Shown piece by piece: positions 8,948 to 17,544 of a DNA stretch of 64,000 nucleotides. Both the position numbers and the translations under genes were made by a program. The notes beneath the pieces are model-generated. The model was not told where the DNA came from. It ran no database searches and saw only the letters and a program-made list of their open reading frames with translations. Numbering within the stretch: position 1 is the first letter of the stretch; the number at the start of each line of letters is the position of its first letter. The stretch spans positions 1,612,001-1,676,000 of the forward strand of contig NZ_CP033465.1 of assembly GCF_003718715.1 (NCBI RefSeq), read 5' to 3'. Source of the DNA: Clostridium sp. JN-1. GTDB lineage: Bacteria > Bacillota > Clostridia > Clostridiales > Clostridiaceae.

Positions 8948-10156
8948 TTATTTTTTCATCATATCTATTAACTTTTGTGCTGCAGCCTCTGCAAATTCTA
9001 CATCATTAATAGCACAATCCATTTCTACTATTTCCACAAAATTTTTATTTACATTATTTCTTAATATATCAAATAGAACCTTATCTTCTTCTGGTCCATA
9101 GAAAGGTTGACCTTCTACATCAATACCAGATATTCCTTTTAGTGGTATAAGCAATGCTGCTTTTTCTTTAGCCAAATTTAATTTTTCAGCTAACTTTTTA
9201 CCAATTGCTTTATTTTCCTCTATATTTGTTCTCATAAGTGTTACTGTAGGGTTATGTTTATATAAATTACGTCCTTTAAATTTCTCTGGTACTGTATCGT
9301 ATGGACCAAAGTTACACATATCAAGTGCACCTACAGATACAACTTGCGGAATATTATTTTTGCTTGCTGCCTCTAAACGCTTAGGTCCTGCATTTAAGAC
9401 CCCTCCAATAATTTCATCTGCCCATTCAGTGGTTGTAAGATCTAGTACACCTTCAATGAAACCTCCATCAATAAGTGATTCCATTGAGCGTCCACCTATA
9501 CCTGTTGCATGAAATACAAGGACTTCATATCCCCTTTTTTCAAGATACTCTCTTGCAGCTGTTATACATGGTGTTGTTACACCAAACATAGTTGCAGCAG
9601 CCAATGGCTTTTTCTCCACAACTCTTGTATTCTCAAACTTAACCATACCTGCAATTGCAAATACAGCATTTGTAAAAATCTTTGTTGAAATCGAGTTAAG
9701 ACCTGCAATATCTACTATAGAAGGCATCATGATTATATCACTGGTACCTACATAAGGTTCAGTATTTCCTGAAGCAACTGTTGAAACCATAACCTTTGGC
9801 ACACCTATAGGTAATGCCCTCATAGCTGGTGTCACTAAAGAAGTTCCTCCAGAACCTCCAAAAGAAATAATGCCATCGAATTTACCCTGCTTGTATAATT
9901 CAGGTACTAATTTTTCCATACCTTTTGCTAATAATTCTGTTGCTAATGCCCTATCTTTTTTAGAAGCTAAAGTTTCTATATCTATGCCTGCTGCCTTTGC
10001 TACTTCACTATTTGATACATCTGGTTCAAAAGTCGGCTTAAATACCCCTGTATGAATAGTAAAAGTACCTAAACCCAAACTTTCAACTAATTCCTTTACA
10101 TATGAATATTCAATACCTTTGGTATCAAATGTTCCTGCAATAGCGATAGTCTTCAA
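8948..10156 (-). CDS. Tm-1-like ATP-binding protein (UPF0261)
   Basis: A 402-residue protein of the UPF0261/Tm-1-like family. It has the N-terminal KTIAIAGTFDTKGIEYSYVK motif, the ATP-site-like GIISFGGSGGTSLVTPAMR loop and the conserved HATGIGGRSMESLIDGG segment. In plants and fungi this domain is fused to the PEP-hydrolase-like domain. Here the two are separate adjacent genes, which supports a physical or functional complex. The start is TTG at 10156, chosen because AAAGGAGGTTAAATAAA precedes it and the MKTIAIAGTFDTKG-type N-terminus is conserved. A palindromic site lies on its promoter region. Confidence 0.85.
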   Translation of the reverse strand: MKTIAIAGTFDTKGIEYSYVKELVESLGLGTFTIHTGVFKPTFEPDVSNSEVAKAAGIDIETLASKKDRALATELLAKGMEKLVPELYKQGKFDGIISFGGSGGTSLVTPAMRALPIGVPKVMVSTVASGNTEPYVGTSDIIMMPSIVDIAGLNSISTKIFTNAVFAIAGMVKFENTRVVEKKPLAAATMFGVTTPCITAAREYLEKRGYEVLVFHATGIGGRSMESLIDGGFIEGVLDLTTTEWADEIIGGVLNAGPKRLEAASKNNIPQVVSVGALDMCNFGPYDTVPEKFKGRNLYKHNPTVTLMRTNIEENKAIGKKLAEKLNLAKEKAALLIPLKGISGIDVEGQPFYGPEEDKVLFDILRNNVNKNFVEIVEMDCAINDVEFAEAAAQKLIDMMKK

Positions 10157-10184
10157 TTTATTTAACCTCCTTTACAACTTTATT

Positions 10185-10213
10185 TTTACCTAGTCTGTAC
10201 AATACTAGGTAAA
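10185..10213. promoter_or_regulatory. Inverted repeat, candidate operator of the Tm-1-like operon
   Basis: TTTACCTAGT and ACTAGGTAAA form a perfect 10-bp inverted repeat with a 9-base spacer, 29 bases upstream of the TTG start at 10156. It is a plausible site for the adjacent AraC-type regulator. Confidence 0.45.
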
Positions 10214-10220
10214 TAGTTTA

Positions 10221-10232
10221 GAGAACGTTCTC
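10221..10232. promoter_or_regulatory. Perfect palindrome GAGAACGTTCTC
   Basis: A 12-bp perfect palindrome with an ACGT centre, close to the catabolite-response (cre) style. It lies between the AraC terminator and the Tm-1-like promoter. A LacI/CcpA-type protein could bind it; no binding protein is identified here. Confidence 0.35.
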
Positions 10233-10234
10233 AT

Positions 10235-10273
10235 AAAAAAGTATGATTAATTACAAGTTAATCATACTTTTTT
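10235..10273 (-). terminator. Terminator after the AraC-type regulator
   Basis: AAAAAAGTATGATTAA (10235-10250) pairs perfectly with TTAATCATACTTTTTT (10258-10273). The T-run lies on either strand, 43 bases past the stop at 10316. Confidence 0.9.
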
Positions 10274-10315
10274 CATGCTTTAGAGTAAACGTTATTATGT
10301 ACTATATTCTTGTGT

Positions 10316-11509
10316 TTATGTCATATTTCTAAATTTATATTGTTTTGGAGAACATCCCTTATACTTTTTAAATATTTTGCTAAACTGTGCATAATCCTGA
10401 TAACCAACTAACACTGCTAATTCTGACAATTGAATATTCTCTTTAGATATAATTTCTGCTGCTTTATTTATACGAAATTTAACTAGATACTGTGGAAAAC
10501 TACAGCCTACTTCTTTTTTAAACAAACTGCTTAAGTAACCTCTAGATACATGGGCTACTTTAGCTAAATCTAAAAATGAAATATCATTCATGTAATTTTG
10601 AGCAACATATTCTTTAACAAATTCAACATAATTATAATGCTTTGTAATTCCATCTAGCATCTTAACCATTAAATCATCTTTATCAAACTGAGCTGATGAT
10701 TTAAAAGCTTTTGTTATATTTGTAATAGACTTTTCTGATGGAATTCTTTCAAATGCCGAGCCACCTACATATCCCATTAAATCTTCATTATTACTATACA
10801 TATATTGAACATCAATTGGTGTTTTTACAGGCCCACCATATATTAATTTAATTACATTGGGCTTTAACTCATCACATTTATTAAATATCTTTGCTGCCTT
10901 AACCTTTGCAGCTTCCAGTGAGAAGACTTTTTTTGCTCCTAATAATCCCCCTCCTGTTAATCCCAAATGTACACAAATAACATCAGCTCCAGCATTAATC
11001 ATTTGCTCTGCTTGTATTTTATTAAATACAAATGCAACTGTAAACATGTTTTCCCTATGAGCTATTCTTATTGCTTCTACCTCGGTTAAATAATTACATC
11101 CAGCTTCTTCAAGTGCTTCGCCGAATTGATTGTCTATCAATCCGACTGTAGGATAATTATTAATACCAGAAAAGCCCATATCTTTTATTTTATATATGTA
11201 GTTTTCCATATCTTTTGTAGGATCCGTTGCATTAAATCCAAAAATAATAGGCATATCTTTTACTAATGGTATTATTTCTTTTGAAGCAAAGTCCATTACC
11301 ATATCATTGCTATTACAGAATGGTAAAAAACCCGCTAATGAGCTTCTCCCCATCTGCCGAAACCTACCAGAATTTAACGCTAAAATAAAATCAGCTCCAC
11401 CCTTTTCTACATATTTTGCTGTCATTCCCGTACCTGTTGCTACACCAATAATATGGTTTCCTTTTTTTATTTGTACACTGATATTCTTCAATAACCTTTC
11501 TCTCTTCAT
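10316..11509 (-). CDS. AraC-family regulator with PEP-hydrolase-like sensor domain
   Basis: A 397-residue two-domain protein. Residues about 1-275 are a TIM barrel clearly homologous to the protein at 8089-8919 (shared motifs GTGMTAKYVEKGGADF, LNSGRFRQMGRSSLAGFLPF, NNYPTVGLIDNQF, YGGPVKTPIDVQYM). Residues about 295-395 are a double helix-turn-helix AraC domain (DISFLDLAKVAHVSRGYLSSLFKKEVGCSFPQYL…LSELAVLVGYQDYAQFSKIFKKYKGCSPKQYK). The enzyme-like domain probably senses the same ligand that the operon enzymes use. The gene is transcribed separately, in the same direction and upstream of the operon, with its own terminator. Confidence 0.88.
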   Translation of the reverse strand: MKRERLLKNISVQIKKGNHIIGVATGTGMTAKYVEKGGADFILALNSGRFRQMGRSSLAGFLPFCNSNDMVMDFASKEIIPLVKDMPIIFGFNATDPTKDMENYIYKIKDMGFSGINNYPTVGLIDNQFGEALEEAGCNYLTEVEAIRIAHRENMFTVAFVFNKIQAEQMINAGADVICVHLGLTGGGLLGAKKVFSLEAAKVKAAKIFNKCDELKPNVIKLIYGGPVKTPIDVQYMYSNNEDLMGYVGGSAFERIPSEKSITNITKAFKSSAQFDKDDLMVKMLDGITKHYNYVEFVKEYVAQNYMNDISFLDLAKVAHVSRGYLSSLFKKEVGCSFPQYLVKFRINKAAEIISKENIQLSELAVLVGYQDYAQFSKIFKKYKGCSPKQYKFRNMT

Positions 11510-11647
11510 ATTTTTTCTATACCTCTCATCTTGTTCACCATTTACTATTTTTCATAATAGCTCACATTACCCAACTTTTAAAGAAGTAACTTTTCTAATT
11601 AATCCATAAAAGTTGTGAAGCAACTCATTAATCGTTGGAAACAGTAA

Positions 11648-11673
11648 AAACCCACTACATCTGTCGTGGGTTT
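11648..11673 (-). terminator. Terminator of nitrogenase-like operon 1
   Basis: On the minus strand AAACCCAC pairs with GTGGGTTT, followed by TTACTGTTT, about 25 bases after the stop at 11697. Confidence 0.85.
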
Positions 11674-11696
11674 CAGTTACAATCTTGTCTTTTAAT

Positions 11697-12827
11697 TCAC
11701 TGTATTATATCTATATTATCAACCAAATCCGGAATATTTTTTCTATAAATTCTTCCCGAAAAAGCTTCATGTGGAAGTGATATAAATTTAGTACTAGGCT
11801 GAATAATCCTGCGATAAATAGGGTCTGCAATCACAGCCTTTGCATTTTGCAAATACAGCATTATATTATCTTCATCTTCTGCCAAAATATCTTCTGATAA
11901 TAACAAATCAGGTTCCGTTTCCAAAGGGCATAAAACTTTAACTTTCATATTCTTTGTAAGTGCAAGTGCTGCAGCTAATGATTCGGAGTAAATGTTTTCT
12001 CCAATAATAACTGTGTCACAGTCGCATACAGCTCGTTTATATGCAATTTGTGATTTTCCTGTGCTAATTGCTTTATCTAATGATTTCATTACTACAGCTG
12101 CAAACTGATCTCCCATTGGAACGCCGACAACATATGGTGTTCCAAACTTCTTCTGTAATTCTTTTGCTGCCAAAAGTCCAGTAGAAGAAACAACTAAGTT
12201 TACTTCTGCAGCTCCGGCTTGTTTCATTTGATCCAGTGTACTTCCCATTGCCCATGCAGATAAAACCTCGAAACCAGCTTCAGTTAATCGCCTTCTAATG
12301 CTGTCTACACTGCTGTTTACAGAATAATCTAAAGGAGTAACTCCAAGCACATTTACACTTTTTACTCTTTGAGGTAAACCATCCAAAGTAAATCGTTTAG
12401 CTATTTCAGCAAGAGCCTGTCCTGCTCCACATATATAAGAGTGCATTCCATTTGTTTGAATAGCAAATGTAGGGATTTTAGTTTCATTTTCAATCACTTC
12501 TGCAATAGCAAGAAAATCTGTACCTATCATCATTGGAATGGGTGTACCTGCAATAGCTATAAATTTAGGATGCAAGTCATTGGCAGCTGTCACAATATCA
12601 TGTATTAATTTTTCATCATCACCCATGATAGCTTCCATTTCAGAAAGACCTGTAATATATATCATGCTGTCCATATCATACCAGCGTGGTTCGTCATGAG
12701 TAGTATATGTCGAATTGCACCCTGATGCATCATGCATGACAGTCATCCCGCCTAATTCATATAGTGCGGAACAGACACCCGATACATCTGCAGTATATAT
12801 TGAAATAAATGCTGAAGTCTGTTTCAT
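11697..12827 (-). CDS. Nitrogenase-like component 1 subunit, NifK/N-like (set 1)
   Basis: A 376-residue member of the nitrogenase component 1 (Oxidored_nitro) superfamily, short compared with NifK (about 500). It has the family's repeated alpha/beta Fe-S protein docking fold. A conserved cysteine, C37 in HDASGCNSTY, is followed by HDEPRW. C37 aligns with C37 of the paralogue at 19900, and both are about where NifN/NifK carry their cluster cysteine. No FeMo-cofactor pocket signature is recognised. I choose the ATG at 12827 because it overlaps the upstream stop as ATGA; the longer version would begin with TTG. Last gene of a three-gene operon. Partner: the NifD/E-like protein just upstream. Substrate unknown. 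Confidence 0.85.
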   Translation of the reverse strand: MKQTSAFISIYTADVSGVCSALYELGGMTVMHDASGCNSTYTTHDEPRWYDMDSMIYITGLSEMEAIMGDDEKLIHDIVTAANDLHPKFIAIAGTPIPMMIGTDFLAIAEVIENETKIPTFAIQTNGMHSYICGAGQALAEIAKRFTLDGLPQRVKSVNVLGVTPLDYSVNSSVDSIRRRLTEAGFEVLSAWAMGSTLDQMKQAGAAEVNLVVSSTGLLAAKELQKKFGTPYVVGVPMGDQFAAVVMKSLDKAISTGKSQIAYKRAVCDCDTVIIGENIYSESLAAALALTKNMKVKVLCPLETEPDLLLSEDILAEDEDNIMLYLQNAKAVIADPIYRRIIQPSTKFISLPHEAFSGRIYRKNIPDLVDNIDIIQ

Positions 12828-14152
12828 AAGCAGCAATCACACCCCAATCCTTTGACTTGTATAATTTCGCGTACATTTTTCGGATATATAAAAGCTTCTT
12901 TTATAAGCCCAGCTAGCCTCACAATTCCATCAAAACCATACATGCCGCCGCCTTCTACTATGTTTACAAAGTATTCACTTCCTGTAAAATAAGCAGCCTT
13001 TTGTCCTATTGCAAGGCTCTTTTCACTGCATTTTCTGTCCAGAACACGCATTTTTGCATGTACTGTAGCATACACTTTTATTTCAGGTTTGTTTTTTACA
13101 AGCCAGTCAAAATCTGTTTTGTCCCATTTTGTAAATGAATCTACATACAACCTATCTACATTAAATCCATTTTCCACAAGTAATCTTGTAAGTCCTGCTG
13201 GTCTCGGAACAGATGTATAATCTATAGAAATCTTTGCACCGCCAGTCACTTCTTTTGCTTCTTTCAAAGCATTTAAAGCTGCTAATTTTTCATCTTCGTA
13301 TTCTTTTTTTGGTAATCCCAAATATTTGTTCAATATATTCAAATTTTTTGTTATTTCATCAAATCCATAACACAAAGGCAAATACAAGTGCTTCTGTTCT
13401 AATTTTTGTTGTAAATACTCCCCAGCTGGTATTGCAGCAGGAAGACAGGATATATTAGCACAACTTTCAGCCATTTTAAGGTATTCATCATAGGTTTTGC
13501 AAAGAGTAATATCCTTAAGTTCATATCCATTTTCACGGATGGTCCGTATTAATTCACTGCTTTCATCCGTAGGAATATTGTTGCCAATGATATTAATGCT
13601 TTTTTTGTTAATTTTAATTGGTTCAAGTATACTATACAACTGGCGTCTCATTTTCTCATCCGGCGTTAGACCACTTTTCCTCATAATAGGATCCATATAG
13701 CATTCTGCAAAGGCCACATCTGGATATCTTTTTCGTAATTCTCCATAAACTAGCTCCAAATCACATCCCATAAAATGCTGTATGCAGGTTGTATATAGCA
13801 AAACTACCGTGGGTTTTTGTGGAAGCTTCTCAAGTATATCCGATACACCCTCAATGATAAGTTCTTCCATGTCACCTTCCAGCACATTGTTCTCCTGTAC
13901 AGCTATAGTTGAAAATCTGTCAGATGCGCCCATTTCTGCTGCTGTAAGAACAACTCCTCTTAAACAATTTGCTGCACATACATATATCTGATGTGATTTT
14001 GGAATGAGCATTCCAATATGAACTATATTCCATGTTCCCCTAGCAGGAGCATTATATTCAAGTCCAGATACAAAAGGTGCAGGAAATGCAGCATCTTTTA
14101 TTGCAGTGCAGGCACCTGTCTCATCAACATGTCTAGATACATTTATAAGCAT
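12824..14152 (-). CDS. Nitrogenase-like component 1 subunit, NifD/E-like (set 1)
   Basis: A 442-residue nitrogenase component 1 family protein. Candidate cluster cysteines are C59 and C63 ([11 protein letters not shown]) and C123 and C130 ([12 protein letters not shown]). Together with one Cys from the partner subunit this resembles the three-plus-one ligand pattern of the single bridging [4Fe-4S] cluster in NifEN, not the six-Cys P-cluster. The C-terminus ends in an odd cysteine cluster, GLGCDCCL, which the set 2 paralogue lacks. I start at ATG 14152, seven bases after GGAAGGAG, rather than at 14170. The gene overlaps its NifH-like neighbour by 10 bp. It probably receives electrons from that ATPase; the reaction is unknown. 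Confidence 0.85.
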   Translation of the reverse strand: MLINVSRHVDETGACTAIKDAAFPAPFVSGLEYNAPARGTWNIVHIGMLIPKSHQIYVCAANCLRGVVLTAAEMGASDRFSTIAVQENNVLEGDMEELIIEGVSDILEKLPQKPTVVLLYTTCIQHFMGCDLELVYGELRKRYPDVAFAECYMDPIMRKSGLTPDEKMRRQLYSILEPIKINKKSINIIGNNIPTDESSELIRTIRENGYELKDITLCKTYDEYLKMAESCANISCLPAAIPAGEYLQQKLEQKHLYLPLCYGFDEITKNLNILNKYLGLPKKEYEDEKLAALNALKEAKEVTGGAKISIDYTSVPRPAGLTRLLVENGFNVDRLYVDSFTKWDKTDFDWLVKNKPEIKVYATVHAKMRVLDRKCSEKSLAIGQKAAYFTGSEYFVNIVEGGGMYGFDGIVRLAGLIKEAFIYPKNVREIIQVKGLGCDCCL

Positions 14153-14913
14153 GATATCTCCTTCCCGCATATCCTTGTGATACTCTCTGCTAGCTTTCTA
14201 TACTGTTTTGCAATATCACTTTCGGGAAATGCTTCTATTACCGTCTTATTCAAGGTTTCTGCTTCCTGAACGACATCACTCCTGTCTAGGGTACCAACTA
14301 TTTCTGAATGAATATCCTCTGCCAATTCGCTCACTTTTTCATATTCATTTTTCACATTTCTTCTGTTAAGAATAACTCCCCCAAGGCTTGCATAACCTCT
14401 GCCTTTAAAGTTATCTATAGCCATTGCAATATTGGCTGCTGCATGAATGGCCATGTTTTCGCCTGACGTTATAATAAATACTTTGTCTGCATAGCCCTTA
14501 CGCATTGGCATGGAAAATCCTCCGCATACTACATCACCCAATACGTCATATATCACTAAATCTGGTTTATATACATCATACGCGCCTTTTTCTTTTAACT
14601 TTTCCAGCGCTGCTATAATTCCTCTACCTGCACACCCTAAGCCTGGATTAGGACCACCTGCTTCCACACATATTACACCGCTGTATCCAATGGTAACCAT
14701 GTCCTCCAGGGTAAAATCATTTTTCTTAGTTCTTACAAGTTCAAGTACTGTATTCATGTTTGCTTTACCATGAAGTGAAATTGTAGAATCAGCTTTAGGG
14801 TCGCATCCAATCTGCATGACTCTTATTCCTTTATCAGAAAGTGCAGCTGATATGTTAGAAACTGTTGTAGATTTTCCAATACCACCTTTTCCGTATACTG
14901 CAATTTTTATCAT
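14143..14913 (-). CDS. NifH-like Fe protein (set 1)
   Basis: A 256-residue NifH/BchL/CfbC-family reductase. It has the P-loop GKGGIGKST (residues 9-16), switch region DPKADS, and both [4Fe-4S] ligands, C94 (GLGCAGRG) and C130 ([11 protein letters not shown]). The homodimer carries one cluster between subunits and transfers electrons with ATP hydrolysis to its component 1 partner. The Arg after the first ligand, the ADP-ribosylation site in NifH, is kept. Length is slightly below NifH. A GGAGGG site precedes the ATG. It heads the operon nifH-like, nifD-like, nifK-like and lies about 350 bp downstream of hypE. True N2 fixation is not implied: no nifEN, nifB or other nif gene is present. Confidence 0.93.
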   Translation of the reverse strand: MIKIAVYGKGGIGKSTTVSNISAALSDKGIRVMQIGCDPKADSTISLHGKANMNTVLELVRTKKNDFTLEDMVTIGYSGVICVEAGGPNPGLGCAGRGIIAALEKLKEKGAYDVYKPDLVIYDVLGDVVCGGFSMPMRKGYADKVFIITSGENMAIHAAANIAMAIDNFKGRGYASLGGVILNRRNVKNEYEKVSELAEDIHSEIVGTLDRSDVVQEAETLNKTVIEAFPESDIAKQYRKLAESITRICGKEISCL

Positions 14914-14968
14914 AATATGTTCCCTCCATATTCTAATTTACTAGAGTTCACCTATTCTTATTTTATAG

Positions 14969-15015
14969 GTATCTACGGCCAACATTTAAATGTCTGGTTC
15001 AGTTATCTATAGATA
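14969..15015. repeat. Structured repeat, copy B (in the NifH-like leader)
   Basis: It contains TATCTACGGCCAACATTTAA and then ATGTCTGG and CTATAG. It matches the edges of the element at 58545-58632 but lacks the apical loop. ACATTTAAATGT is a perfect palindrome and TATCTA/TAGATA can close an outer stem. It ends about 55 bases before the start codon at 14913. Confidence 0.5.
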
Positions 15016-15217
15016 GTTAACCCTAAAACTAAACTTATGCAATTTACCAATTTAAATATAGCTGTTAGTATTTTAACTACCAACTATGTATAAGTATGGT
15101 AAGTTCCTAATATAATAAGTTCATGTTTACAATTTGCTATCCCTATTATAAACATTAGTATTTTCAATACATGTTAGAAATGTTTAAATTAACGATTTAT
15201 ATAAGATTCAATACCAG

Positions 15218-15251
15218 AAACTCAACATATCCCGGAGTGTAAGTTGAGTTT
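15218..15251. repeat. Structured repeat, copy C (hypE 3' end)
   Basis: A 9-bp stem, AAACTCAAC/GTTGAGTTT, closes a 16-base loop, ATATCCCGGAGTGTAA. The loop matches that of copy A at 13 of 16 positions, while the stem differs by three compensatory base-pair changes. It lies 18 bases after hypE and may also act as a weak terminator, though no clear T-run follows. Confidence 0.55.
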
Positions 15252-15269
15252 CGGCCGTGTAAGCCTGTA

Positions 15270-16274
15270 TTAACATATTCTTGGAAGCAATTCTCCCCCT
15301 GGCGGCGGTAATAATGTTTCTGCACCAATTTCTGTTTTTACAATAACACGCCCCGGCATATCGCAAGTTACCTCACCTATAATAGCTGCATCTTTAGAAT
15401 ATTTACCCTTACGTAATGTATCAACAAGCTTTGGAGCAATTTCTTTTGGAGCAAAAATCACAAGCCTGCCTTCACATGCAAGATATAATGGTTCCAGTCC
15501 CAGCATACCGCATACACCCTTTACACCATCTGCTACTGGTATACTCTTTGAATCTAGTCTAATTCCAACTTTACTCTGCTCTGCAATTTCATATAATACC
15601 GTGCCGACACCCCCGCGTGTAGCATCTCTTATAACATGAATATCTTTTGACGTATCAAGCATAGCTTTTACTGTTCCCCATAATGGTGCACAATCACTTA
15701 CTACATCTGATTCAATTCCAAACTCATTTCGTGCCAGCAAAACAGTACATCCATGTCGTCCTATATCACCGGTTACAATAACTGCATCACCAGGTTTTGC
15801 ATTAAAGCCAGAAGTATTAACATCCTCCATAATCTGTCCTATACCTGTTGTTGTTATAAATACACCATCAACCTGCCCTTTTCCAGCCACCTTTGTATCT
15901 CCAGCTACTATTTTAACCCCTGCTTCATCTGCAGTCTTTTCCATAGCTGCTGCAATTTTCTCTAACTTATCCATTGGAAAGCCTTCTTCAATAACAAAGG
16001 CACAGGATAAATATAAGGGCCTCGCTCCCATACAAGATAAGTCATTTACTGTACCGCAAATGCTTAGTTTTCCAATGTTTCCACCTGGAAATTCTGATGG
16101 AGAAACAATAAATCCATCTGTTGTAAATGCTATTTTCCCACCTTTAATGTTCAATACTGCAGCATCGTCTGATGTTAAGTCAGAATTCGAAAAATGAGTT
16201 TTAAAAACCTTATCTATTAATTCTGATGTTTGTCTTCCTCCAGCCCCATGAGCTAGCATAACTGTTTTATCCAT
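15270..16274 (-). CDS. hypE: HypE, carbamoyl dehydratase for CN ligand synthesis
   Basis: A 334-residue PurM-like ATPase. HypE accepts a carbamoyl group from HypF on its C-terminal cysteine and dehydrates it to a thiocyanate, the source of the CN ligands of the hydrogenase Fe. The essential tail is intact: the protein ends in PPPGGELLPRIC. The N-terminal MLAHGAGGRQTSELID and the FTTDGFIVSP segments are typical. The start overlaps the end of hypD, using GGAGGAAATATAA as ribosome binding site. It is the last gene of the operon that starts with the set 2 NifH-like gene. No hydrogenase is nearby. Confidence 0.95.
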   Translation of the reverse strand: MDKTVMLAHGAGGRQTSELIDKVFKTHFSNSDLTSDDAAVLNIKGGKIAFTTDGFIVSPSEFPGGNIGKLSICGTVNDLSCMGARPLYLSCAFVIEEGFPMDKLEKIAAAMEKTADEAGVKIVAGDTKVAGKGQVDGVFITTTGIGQIMEDVNTSGFNAKPGDAVIVTGDIGRHGCTVLLARNEFGIESDVVSDCAPLWGTVKAMLDTSKDIHVIRDATRGGVGTVLYEIAEQSKVGIRLDSKSIPVADGVKGVCGMLGLEPLYLACEGRLVIFAPKEIAPKLVDTLRKGKYSKDAAIIGEVTCDMPGRVIVKTEIGAETLLPPPGGELLPRIC

Positions 16275-17325
16275 TTATATTTCCTCCATACTGATAATAT
16301 GCTGAACATGCCCCTTCATTGGATACCATGCAGGCTCCAACGGGATGCAGTGGTGTACATCCTTTACCAAATACCATGCAATCTGATGGTTTACATTTTC
16401 CCTGCAAAACATCACCACATCGGCATGCCGGATTGCTTCTTCCCTTTACTTCTGGTAAATTGAATTTATCTCTGGCATCAAACTCTTTATAAGCTTCCTT
16501 CAATTTAAGACCTGAATTTTTAATAATGCCAAGACCTCTCCATTCAGAATCACAGTTCTCCATGATTTCAGATACAATAGCCTGAGCCGCTTTACTGCCT
16601 TCATGTGTTACAACTCTCGGATAACAGTTTTTAAAGAAGCTGCCTCCCTCTTGTAATTTTGTGATTATTACAGCAAGTGCTGTCATAATTTCATTTGCAG
16701 TAAAACCTGTTACTACTCCGCTAACGCCTTCGTTAACTAAAGACTCACAAATCTTAGTACCTGTAATGGCATGTACATGACCCGGATATAAAAATGCATC
16801 TGCACTGTCTTTTAGTGTTTTGTATGCTCCCGGCATAGTTTTGTTTGCCGTAAGTAATGCAAAATTTTTAAGCCCTGCATCTTTCGCCTTTTTCACCGAC
16901 AGACAGCTGGCAGGTGTAGTTGTTTCAAATCCTACTGATAAGAATACTACCTGCTCTTTAAGGTGCCCACTTGCATACTCATAAGCATCAATAGGTGAGT
17001 ATACTATTTGAACCTTTGCGCCTTTTGACCTAGCTTCCGCAAGGCTCATTTCTGAACCAGGGACTCTCACTAAATCTCCAAAAGTACATATTGTGGCATT
17101 ATGGTAAAGAGCCAGCATAACAGCTTCATCAATAAAGCCAACAGGAGTAACGCAAACTGGACATCCCGGTCCTGATATCAGTTCAATATTCTCTGGTATG
17201 ATATTTCTAATTCCCAGCCTGAATATTTCATGGGTATGAGTTCCGCAAACTTCCATAATGCGAATTTTGGGTCCCCTGTAGGATTCAATAATCTCCTTTG
17301 CGGTTTTTTTTATATTATTGAGCAT
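16267..17325 (-). CDS. hypD: HypD, Fe(CN)2CO assembly scaffold
   Basis: A 352-residue [4Fe-4S] protein that, with HypC, assembles the Fe(CN)2CO group. Signature motifs are MEVCGTHTHEIFRLG (residues about 24-38), SGPGCPVCVTP (about 51-61) and GFETTTPA (about 135). The C-terminal cluster cysteines lie in NPACRCGDVLQGKCKPSDC and the GACMVSNEGACSAYY end. All are present and the length is normal. The ATG shares one base with the hypC stop (TAATG), and GGAGG precedes it, so the two genes are translationally coupled. Confidence 0.95.
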   Translation of the reverse strand: MLNNIKKTAKEIIESYRGPKIRIMEVCGTHTHEIFRLGIRNIIPENIELISGPGCPVCVTPVGFIDEAVMLALYHNATICTFGDLVRVPGSEMSLAEARSKGAKVQIVYSPIDAYEYASGHLKEQVVFLSVGFETTTPASCLSVKKAKDAGLKNFALLTANKTMPGAYKTLKDSADAFLYPGHVHAITGTKICESLVNEGVSGVVTGFTANEIMTALAVIITKLQEGGSFFKNCYPRVVTHEGSKAAQAIVSEIMENCDSEWRGLGIIKNSGLKLKEAYKEFDARDKFNLPEVKGRSNPACRCGDVLQGKCKPSDCMVFGKGCTPLHPVGACMVSNEGACSAYYQYGGNING

Positions 17326-17531
17326 TATAATTCCTCCATGATTTTATCTGTTTCGCTTTTGTCATCATTCGTAATTTTAGCAATGGCAATTCCTGCATGG
17401 ACCATAACATAATCACCTGGTTCCAATTCATCGATTAATTCTGAAGATACTTCTCTTTTTGCTCCTGAAGCATCAATGACTGCCGTCCCTTCTTTAATCT
17501 TTACAACTTTTGCTGGCAAACCTACACACAT
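17325..17531 (-). CDS. hypC: HypC, hydrogenase maturation chaperone
   Basis: A 68-residue HypC/HupF chaperone that carries the Fe(CN)2CO unit with HypD. The functional N-terminus MCVGLPAKVV, with essential Cys2, requires starting at ATG 17531. AGGAG lies seven bases before it, whereas the earlier ATG (17537) is too close to the ribosome binding site. The conserved GDYVMVHAGIAIAKI segment follows. In standard hydrogenase maturation HypC hands the group to the large subunit. No such subunit is encoded here, so its final target is an open question. Confidence 0.93.
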   Translation of the reverse strand: MCVGLPAKVVKIKEGTAVIDASGAKREVSSELIDELEPGDYVMVHAGIAIAKITNDDKSETDKIMEEL

Positions 17532-17544
17532 AGTCATTCTCCTT

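Larger units (their letters stand above)
14914..15269. other. Spacer between hypE and nitrogenase-like set 1, with two structured repeats
   Basis: 356 AT-rich bases without an open frame. They hold a hairpin right after hypE (15218-15251) and a related palindromic element (14969-15015) in the leader of the NifH-like gene. The second operon probably has its own promoter here, but I could not fix -35/-10 boxes with confidence. Confidence 0.5.

Noticed and set aside
11697-14913. True nitrogenase (nifHDK) for N2 fixation
   Set aside because: The component 1 proteins are too short, lack P-cluster and FeMo-cofactor signatures, and no nifE, nifN, nifB or nifV is present.
14969-15015. Purine riboswitch (TATCTAC looked like the J2/3 core)
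   Set aside because: The required paired-loop arrangement and the downstream core elements are absent; the motif is better explained as part of the dispersed repeat.
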